Source: Streptomyces sp. CB01580 (GTDB lineage: Bacteria > Actinomycetota > Actinomycetes > Streptomycetales > Streptomycetaceae). From it: 64,000 bases of DNA. Location of the stretch: assembly GCF_001905795.1 (NCBI RefSeq), contig NZ_LIXJ01000006.1:124001-188000 (forward strand). The letters run 5' to 3'. This document shows, one piece after another, positions 58,529 to 64,000 of the stretch. The position numbers and the translations under genes were made by a program. The number at the start of each line of letters is the position of its first letter. The stretch's first letter is position 1. The notes under the pieces were generated by a model. That model was not told the DNA's origin and did no database searches. It saw nothing but the letters and a program-made list of their open reading frames with translations.

Positions 58529-59818
58529 ATGGAGAACACGTTGAGGACGAGGTTCCGTTCTCGTATCACCGCCCGGCTTGGGCGCACCTACCTGTCCAGG
58601 ATCCAGAAGTACGGAATCGGCTCCTCCACGATCCGCCTCCTGCCCGACGATCTGCTGGCGCTGTTGCGCAGGGACGGTCTGGACCCGGTGGACAGGCTGG
58701 CCGTGCTCCGGGCGAACTCACCCGTGCACAAGGTCTCGTTGCCGTTCGGGATGGACGCCTGGGTGGTCAGCGGTTACGAGGAGTCGAAGGCCGTTCTCGG
58801 ATCGCCCGACGGCTTCAGCACCGATTTCGCCCACCTGGCCACGAATGCCGGAGTCGCGGCGGAACAGAGCCCGGGCGGACTCGGTTTCAGTGATCCCCCG
58901 GTGCACACACGGCTGCGCCGCATCCTGACCCCCGAGTTCACGATGCGCCGGCTGCGCCGACTCGCGCCCCGGATCGACGCCATCACCGCGGAGCGTCTCG
59001 ACGCGATGCAGGCCCGGAGCGGCCCGGTCGACCTGGTCAAGGAATTCGCGCTGCCGATCCCCTCCCTCACCATCTGCGAACTGCTCGGGGTGCCCTACGA
59101 GGACCGCCACGACTTCCAGCAGTTGGCCATGGACCGGTTCGATCTCTTCGCCGGGACGACCGCGCCCTTCGGCGCCATGTCGGAGTCGTTGGCGTACTTC
59201 AGGGACGTGGTCGCCAAGCAGCGCCGGAAGCCGGGCGACGGGCTGCTCGGTATGATCGTCAAGGAGCACGGCGACGACATCGACGACGAGGAACTCGCCG
59301 GCCTCGCCGACGGTGTGCTCACCGGTGGATTCGAGACGACCGCCAGCACGATCGCCCTGGGGTCTCTCGTGCTGCTGCGGAACGAGGACGTGTTCGAGCG
59401 GATACGGACGGACGATGCGGCGGCCTCCCCGTTCGTCGAGGAGGTGCTCCGGTACACCTCCTCGGTGCAGATAGCGTTCCCGCGGTTCGCCCGGCGGGAC
59501 ATAGAGATAGCCGGGGTGATCATCCCCGAGGGCGACATGGTGCTCTGTTCGCTCAGCGGCGCCAACCGCGACGCCTCGTACGTCGGGGACGACGGACGTT
59601 TCGACCCGCACCGCAATCCCATCGCGCACCTCGCCTTCGGTCACGGATTCCACCGCTGCGTCGGCGCCGAACTGGCCCGCATGGAACTGCGCACCGCCTA
59701 CCCGGCCCTGACCCGGCGGTTCCCCCGCATGCGGCTCGCCGTGGCGCCCCAGGACCTGTCCTTTCGCAAGCTGTCGATCGTGTACGGCGTCGAGACGCTG
59801 CCGGTGCACCTGGACTGA
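58529..59818 (+). CDS. Cytochrome P450 (second subgroup)
   Basis: The 429-residue P450 has the heme loop FGHGFHRCVG (Cys about 375), a full I-helix LTGGFETTASTI with the E-T pair, and a K-helix VEEVLRYTS where the usual ExxR is EVLR. It clearly differs from the other two. The N-terminus is basic (RTRFRSRITARLG) and could attach to a partner. The start is uncertain: ATG 58529, GTG 58508 or, with the only real ribosome binding site, TTG 58541. It converges with the third P450, with 48 bp between them. Confidence 0.9.
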   Translation: MENTLRTRFRSRITARLGRTYLSRIQKYGIGSSTIRLLPDDLLALLRRDGLDPVDRLAVLRANSPVHKVSLPFGMDAWVVSGYEESKAVLGSPDGFSTDFAHLATNAGVAAEQSPGGLGFSDPPVHTRLRRILTPEFTMRRLRRLAPRIDAITAERLDAMQARSGPVDLVKEFALPIPSLTICELLGVPYEDRHDFQQLAMDRFDLFAGTTAPFGAMSESLAYFRDVVAKQRRKPGDGLLGMIVKEHGDDIDDEELAGLADGVLTGGFETTASTIALGSLVLLRNEDVFERIRTDDAAASPFVEEVLRYTSSVQIAFPRFARRDIEIAGVIIPEGDMVLCSLSGANRDASYVGDDGRFDPHRNPIAHLAFGHGFHRCVGAELARMELRTAYPALTRRFPRMRLAVAPQDLSFRKLSIVYGVETLPVHLD

Positions 59819-59866
59819 GCGCGCGTGCACGCCGAACGGGCACGCCTCGTCGCCCGGAATGGCCGA

Positions 59867-61069
59867 CTACCAGGTGACGGCGATGCGTTGAGGGCTGCGG
59901 GAGGTGCTGCCGCGACGCCACTCGACACCGTCGTCCGGACGCGCGGGGCGGAGGCCGGGGAATCGTGCGGCCAGCCGGTGCAGGGACAGCTGGAGTTCGA
60001 GCCGGGCCAGCCAGGCTCCGAGGCAGTAGTGCGGACCGGCGCCGAACGCCAGGGTGGGGGCTTCCAACGGGCTGAACAGATCGTCCAGTTGACGGGGCGA
60101 GAACACCTCCGGGTCACGATTGGCCGCGCCACAGTCGGCCAGCACCACCGCTCCTTCCGGGATGACGACGCCGCCGACCTCGGTCTCCGTGGCGGCGTGC
60201 CGTGCGGTCCCCCGGTCGTCGCCGAGCGGAACGAGGTGCAGCAACCGCTCGGCGACCGCTCCCGCGGCGTCCTCGTCCGCCCCGATGCGGGGCCAGCACT
60301 CCGGGCGTTCACCGAGCAGGTAGAGCAGGGAGTTGCTGAGCATCGTCATGGTGCTGTCGTGACCGCCCACCACCAGTCCGCACACGAGGTCGACCAGTTG
60401 ACCCTCGGGGATGCCGCCCTCGTCGTCCGCCGCGCGGACGAGCATGCTGGTCAGGTCCTCGCCGGGGTCCTTGCGCCGCTCCTCCAGGAGTGCCGCTCCG
60501 AACCCGGCGAACTCCGCCAGTGCCCGTTCCATGTCCTCCTCCGCGTGGGAGCCGTCGGAGAACGCGTACCGGCTCCAGTGGCTCAGCCGTTCCCGCGCGG
60601 CGGCACCGAGACCCATGAGCCGGCTGATCACCTCGACCGGGAGGGGCAGGGTGAAACCGGCGACCAGGTCCGCCGGGGGCCCGCCGTCCGCGAGCGTGTC
60701 CAGCCGCTGTTCCACGATCGAGGCGATCCAGGGCCGCCAGCGGGCGACGGCCCTCGGGGTGAACGCGCCGCGCAGGGTGCGGCGAAGGCGCATGTGGTCC
60801 TCGCCGTCCTGATTGAACATCAGGTCCGTACTGGCGACGAGACCCGCCTGCCCTGACAGGGGCGCGGCGTCGGATATGCCGAGCCGTGCGCGTCCGAACC
60901 GGGGGTCGGTGAGGACCTTGCGCACGTCGTCGTAGCGGGTCACCTGCCAGGCCCGGGTGCCGTCCGGCAGTACGACGGGCCGGGGCGGACCGGGCGGGTC
61001 GAATTCCATTCGATGCAGCGGGAGCGTCGGCGGGCCGGTGATCGCGTCGTTGTCGTCGGGGCGGGACAC
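59867..61069 (-). CDS. Cytochrome P450 (paralogue of 51002-52177)
   Basis: The 400-residue P450 has heme loop FGAGPHYCLG (Cys about 345), I-helix VVGGHDSTMTML, and the same degenerate K-helix region (AERLLHLVPLGD) as the gene at 51002. It also starts with LHRMEFDPPGPPR like its paralogue. The GTG at 61069 follows GGAGG. It is the first of three leftward genes ending the window, though a 134-bp gap separates it from the reductase. Hydroxylation or epoxidation of a hydrophobic metabolite is expected. Confidence 0.9.
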   Translation of the reverse strand: MSRPDDNDAITGPPTLPLHRMEFDPPGPPRPVVLPDGTRAWQVTRYDDVRKVLTDPRFGRARLGISDAAPLSGQAGLVASTDLMFNQDGEDHMRLRRTLRGAFTPRAVARWRPWIASIVEQRLDTLADGGPPADLVAGFTLPLPVEVISRLMGLGAAARERLSHWSRYAFSDGSHAEEDMERALAEFAGFGAALLEERRKDPGEDLTSMLVRAADDEGGIPEGQLVDLVCGLVVGGHDSTMTMLSNSLLYLLGERPECWPRIGADEDAAGAVAERLLHLVPLGDDRGTARHAATETEVGGVVIPEGAVVLADCGAANRDPEVFSPRQLDDLFSPLEAPTLAFGAGPHYCLGAWLARLELQLSLHRLAARFPGLRPARPDDGVEWRRGSTSRSPQRIAVTW

Positions 61070-61203
61070 GGGTCCTCCACGGGTGCGGGTCGGTGGATCA
61101 CGGACACGGGTACGGGCAGGCGGACGGAGGCGCGGGGGCGCGCGGACTCGCAGGCCGGGGGCGGGCGCGACGGACGGCCGGCCCGGGTGCGGATGACCGG
61201 GGG

Positions 61204-62259
61204 TCAGAGTTGCACCAGCACCTTGCCGCGGTGGCCTCCCGTGTCCTCGTAGAGGCTCCGGTAGGCGTCCGGAATGCTCTCGAAGCCGCGGTGGACGGTG
61301 TGGCCGAAGCGGACCTCGCCCCGCCGGATCCTGCCGCCGAGCTCGTGATGGAGTGCGCGCCAGTTCTGCTCCGTGAACCACTCCAGCGAGAAGATGCCGC
61401 GCACGCAGGTGCGCGGGAACATGATGTACGGCAGCAGCCTCGGGCCGGTCGCCTCCCGGCCGACCTGGGTGGCCCACTGCCAGCACACGGCCACCTGGCT
61501 GTCCACGTTGAGCATGGAGAACACGGCGTCCGTGACCGTGCCCCCGAGGTTGTCGAAGTACTTGTCGATCCCGTCGGGTGCCACCCAGCCGAGGGCCTCC
61601 CGGACCGCCTCCCAGCTGTCCCCGTGGCGATAGACGATGACCGCGTCGAATCCCAGCTCGTCCAGGTAGTCCGCCTTCTCCGCCGTCGACGTCGTGCCCA
61701 CCACGCGGGCGCCCGCGAGCTTGGAGAGCTGCCCGACCAGCGAACCCACCGAGCCGGAGGCGCCGCTGACCACGACGGTGTCGCCGGGACGGACCGACAT
61801 GAACTTGGTCAGGGTGCCCCAGGCCGTCATGCCGGGGCCGCCCATGACGCTCAGCGCGGTGGCCAGCGGGAGCGCATCGTCGTACCAGTGCGGGTCCAGG
61901 CGCCGGAAGGCGGGGAAGACCATCGGGAACGTCCCGGTCTGCCAGGGGGTCGCACTGCCGTCGCTGACGAGGTGGGTGCGCCAGCCGCCGAATCCCTGCA
62001 CCAGGTCGCCGGGGCGGTGGGCTGCCAGCGGTCCCGCGTCCAGCACCTCCATGATCGAGTCGGCCCCCATGTGGGCGCCGATCGGGGTGTCCAGCGCGAT
62101 GCCCTGGAGGTAGGGGTCCACCGACACGTAGCGCGTCCTCAGCAGCATCTCGTCGGGGGCTAGGTCGGTGTCGAGGTCCTCCTCGACCATCCCGTACACC
62201 CGGTCGACGTCGGGCACGCCCTCGATGTGCTCCTGCACGACCCACTTCCTGGTCCTCAT
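61204..62259 (-). CDS. NADP-dependent MDR-family reductase (CurA/LTB4DH-like)
   Basis: The 351-residue protein has the medium-chain reductase fold without structural zinc: YVSVDPYLQG near the N-terminus, MTAWGTLTKFMSVRPGDTVVVSGASGSVGSLVGQLSKLAG with the Rossmann GxxGxxG, and YFDNLGGTVTDAVF. It reduces activated C=C bonds of enones. The ATG overlaps the flavoprotein stop (ATGA), so the two are coupled. Double-bond reduction next to a desaturase-like enzyme suggests polyene or terpenoid tailoring. Confidence 0.9.
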   Translation of the reverse strand: MRTRKWVVQEHIEGVPDVDRVYGMVEEDLDTDLAPDEMLLRTRYVSVDPYLQGIALDTPIGAHMGADSIMEVLDAGPLAAHRPGDLVQGFGGWRTHLVSDGSATPWQTGTFPMVFPAFRRLDPHWYDDALPLATALSVMGGPGMTAWGTLTKFMSVRPGDTVVVSGASGSVGSLVGQLSKLAGARVVGTTSTAEKADYLDELGFDAVIVYRHGDSWEAVREALGWVAPDGIDKYFDNLGGTVTDAVFSMLNVDSQVAVCWQWATQVGREATGPRLLPYIMFPRTCVRGIFSLEWFTEQNWRALHHELGGRIRRGEVRFGHTVHRGFESIPDAYRSLYEDTGGHRGKVLVQL

Positions 62260-63980
62260 CGCATTCCCTTTCTCTCGACGAGGGATGAACGGTCCGCCGT
62301 GCCGGGCGGGGTGTCCGGCCGGGGTCCCACCGGGATGACGCGATGGGTCGGTGGCGGCCCGCTCCCGTCGACGCAGGCGGTGAACTTCCGCCCGTCGTCC
62401 CGGCAGATGAACTGCATGACGTGTCTGCCCGCCGCAGCCGCCCGGATCAGGCCGCCCGTCGTCGCCCAGACACCGGACTGGTAGAAGTTGCGCAGTCCCG
62501 GAAGGCCGGGGCCGTGCTTCTTGATGAGCGTCTCCAGCGTCTCCCCGCTCTCCACGAACGGCTGCCAGCCGAGCACCGTACCGTCGTAGTTGCCCGTGTA
62601 GCGGACCTGGGTGAGCGGGCTCGACACGTCACGGACGGCGATCGCGTCCCTGATCCCGGGGTGGTGCCGCTCCAAGAACGTGATCAGCGCCTCGCGGGCC
62701 CGGCGCTTGGCGGCGTAGTAGCCGCGTCCGTGACGGACCGGCAGCGTGTGGAGCCTCAGGCCGCCGCGGCTGCGGGTCACCTGCTCCGGTCCTTCGTCCA
62801 GAGCCCGCCAGGGTGCGATGTCGCAGAAGTAGGTGACGTAGGCGATGCTCGTCCCCTGCGGGGAGAGTTCCGGGAAGTGCCTGCTGCGGAACTGGACGTT
62901 GATGCTCGGGTGACGGATCCCGGTGAGCTCGGAGGCGACCTCGTCGTCGAGCAGGTGGGTCGTGCAGGGATCGGCGTCGGGGAAGTCCCGGCGCAGGCCG
63001 AGGAAGAGGATGAAGTACCCGGGAAAGACCATGCCGGGTTCGAGGATGGTGCGGGTGTAGAGCCGGCGGTACGCGTCGTCGAGGTAGCGCCCGCCGAGCA
63101 GGTCCATCATCGTGGTGCGGCCGTCGCAGGCCGAGACGACGATGTCGGCGCGCAGTTCCTCGCCGTCGCTCAGCCGCACCCCCACCGCCCGGTCGTCCTT
63201 GACCAGGACCTCCTCGACCTTGGTGTTGTAGGTGACTTCACCGCCGAGCGCGCGGTAGCGGCGCTCGATGGACTCGGCGAGGCCGAGCGATCCGCCCTCG
63301 GGGACGCCCGCGGAGAGATTGGCGTGCGAGGCGAGCTGGAAGTGGAACGGCAGCACCGGGAAGGCCGGGTGCTTCTCGTACAGGATGAAGTTGAACGCCT
63401 CGCGCAGCAGGGGGTCCTTGAACCTGGCCGAGAAGTCGCTCATGAGGATACCGATGGATTTGCGCACGGCGTTGAAGTAGGGAATGAAGCCGGCCAGCAT
63501 GCGCCAGCGCTCCGGCGTCGACATCAGCCCGACCGGCTTGAGGAACGGGTAGACGGCGAGGCACTTGCGAAAGGCACGCAGCTGCTTGCAGAAGCCTCGG
63601 ATCAGCGGTGCGTCGACGGGCGAGAGGTCCGTGAGGTGGGCCTGGAGACGGTCGGGGTCCGAGTAGAAGTACACGGCCCGGCCGCACCGGCCGCGTACCA
63701 CGTTGAAGACGTCGAAATGCCGTATCTCCTTGCCCTGCAACGCGCCCAGTTCCAGCCAGATCTGATGCATCTCGTTGCCCGGCCCGCTGCCGAGGAGCCA
63801 GCTGACGCAGGGGTCCAGGGTGAAGTCGCCGCGGTCCCAGGCCGTGCAGCAGCCGCCCGGCAGTTCGTGCATCTCCAGGATGTGGGTGCGGTAGCCGTTC
63901 ATCCGGGCGTAGCAACCGGTGGAAAGGCCGCCGAGCCCCGCGCCGATGATGATCATCGATTCTCGTCGGGAACGCGACAC
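62256..63980 (-). CDS. CrtI/phytoene-desaturase-like flavoprotein
   Basis: The 574-residue protein starts with an FAD-binding fold (MIIIGAGLGGLSTGCYARMNGY), then EMHELPGGCCTAWDRG, and has a C-terminal FYQSGVWATTGGLIRAAAAGRHV, as in the CrtI/CrtO family that includes carotenoid desaturases, isomerases and ketolases. A tail of 60 residues follows. The start is GTG 63980 at the window edge; ATG 63956 could be used. The MDR reductase gene overlaps its stop. A role in a polyene, carotenoid or terpenoid pathway continuing rightward is plausible, but no other pathway gene is in view. Confidence 0.85.
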   Translation of the reverse strand: MSRSRRESMIIIGAGLGGLSTGCYARMNGYRTHILEMHELPGGCCTAWDRGDFTLDPCVSWLLGSGPGNEMHQIWLELGALQGKEIRHFDVFNVVRGRCGRAVYFYSDPDRLQAHLTDLSPVDAPLIRGFCKQLRAFRKCLAVYPFLKPVGLMSTPERWRMLAGFIPYFNAVRKSIGILMSDFSARFKDPLLREAFNFILYEKHPAFPVLPFHFQLASHANLSAGVPEGGSLGLAESIERRYRALGGEVTYNTKVEEVLVKDDRAVGVRLSDGEELRADIVVSACDGRTTMMDLLGGRYLDDAYRRLYTRTILEPGMVFPGYFILFLGLRRDFPDADPCTTHLLDDEVASELTGIRHPSINVQFRSRHFPELSPQGTSIAYVTYFCDIAPWRALDEGPEQVTRSRGGLRLHTLPVRHGRGYYAAKRRAREALITFLERHHPGIRDAIAVRDVSSPLTQVRYTGNYDGTVLGWQPFVESGETLETLIKKHGPGLPGLRNFYQSGVWATTGGLIRAAAAGRHVMQFICRDDGRKFTACVDGSGPPPTHRVIPVGPRPDTPPGTADRSSLVERKGMR

Positions 63981-64000
63981 GCGCGTGGTCTCCTCGGTGT

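Noticed and set aside
1..64000. CRISPR arrays, insertion sequences, tRNA or rRNA genes
   Set aside because: No regularly spaced repeats, transposase with flanking inverted repeats, or cloverleaf/rRNA-like sequence was recognised by eye; a tool search could still find small ones.

Overview
The window is high-GC actinobacterial DNA with strong GC3 bias, frequent GTG starts, many ATGA/GTGA stop-start overlaps and purine-rich ribosome binding sites. Gene content points to Streptomyces or a close relative: a PhoX phosphatase, a MalFG-type sugar importer with no ATPase of its own, several CYP105/107-like P450s, a DUF1918/CBS/Hsp20/universal-stress island, and small secreted proteins. It looks like an accessory chromosomal region, possibly a chromosome arm, made of four blocks. 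No tRNA, rRNA, CRISPR or intact mobile element was seen.

Block 1 (1-13.4 kb) is a biosynthetic cluster that runs off the left edge. A leftward operon (13366 to 7366) encodes a methyltransferase, a KDPG-aldolase-family protein, two class III aminotransferases, an inositol-monophosphatase-family phosphatase and a Gfo/Idh/MocA dehydrogenase. A second operon (6295 to 2831) encodes a gluconate-dehydrogenase-subunit-3-like protein, a GMC flavoprotein and a BtrH-N-like cysteine acyltransferase candidate. A third (2592 to the left edge) encodes a free acyl carrier protein, an O-methyltransferase, a GT2 glycosyltransferase and a P-loop kinase. A single glycosyltransferase at 6323 points the other way. 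No PKS or NRPS is present. Together the genes suggest an amino-polyol or aminosugar that is oxidised, aminated, methylated, glycosylated and acylated from an ACP (inference).

Block 2 (13.7-35.2 kb) starts with PhoX and then holds an island resembling the actinobacterial hypoxia/dormancy regulon: USP, Hsp20, CBS-BON proteins, KdpD-like sensor, DUF1918 proteins, two DUF1918-XRE-PNPOx fusions, FtsH, and a Cache-PAS-GAF-SpoIIE-HATPase phosphatase. It is decaying: an alpha/beta hydrolase, a cation transporter, a CBS protein, a PEP synthase and a DUF1918 gene are broken. A 12-bp palindrome lies upstream of both fusion genes and, with one base changed, of the decayed copy.

Block 3 (35.5-50.6 kb) has a TetR/saccharopine-dehydrogenase-like pair with a clear operator, a Cys-Trp-Ser repeat peptide, a small secreted protein, TauE and AraC divergent around a large palindrome, a PAP2 protein, and an IclR-controlled sugar locus (FAD oxidoreductase, ABC importer, secreted BNR beta-propeller). 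The IclR locus shares an ATTGTGCAA-centred element at three promoters and a duplicated long terminator.

Block 4 (51-64 kb) has three P450s, an HD-domain protein, an LLM-type oxidoreductase, a long-form GAPDH, small secreted and GNAT proteins, and an MDR reductase coupled to a CrtI-like flavoprotein. It may be the edge of a second oxidative biosynthetic cluster continuing right.
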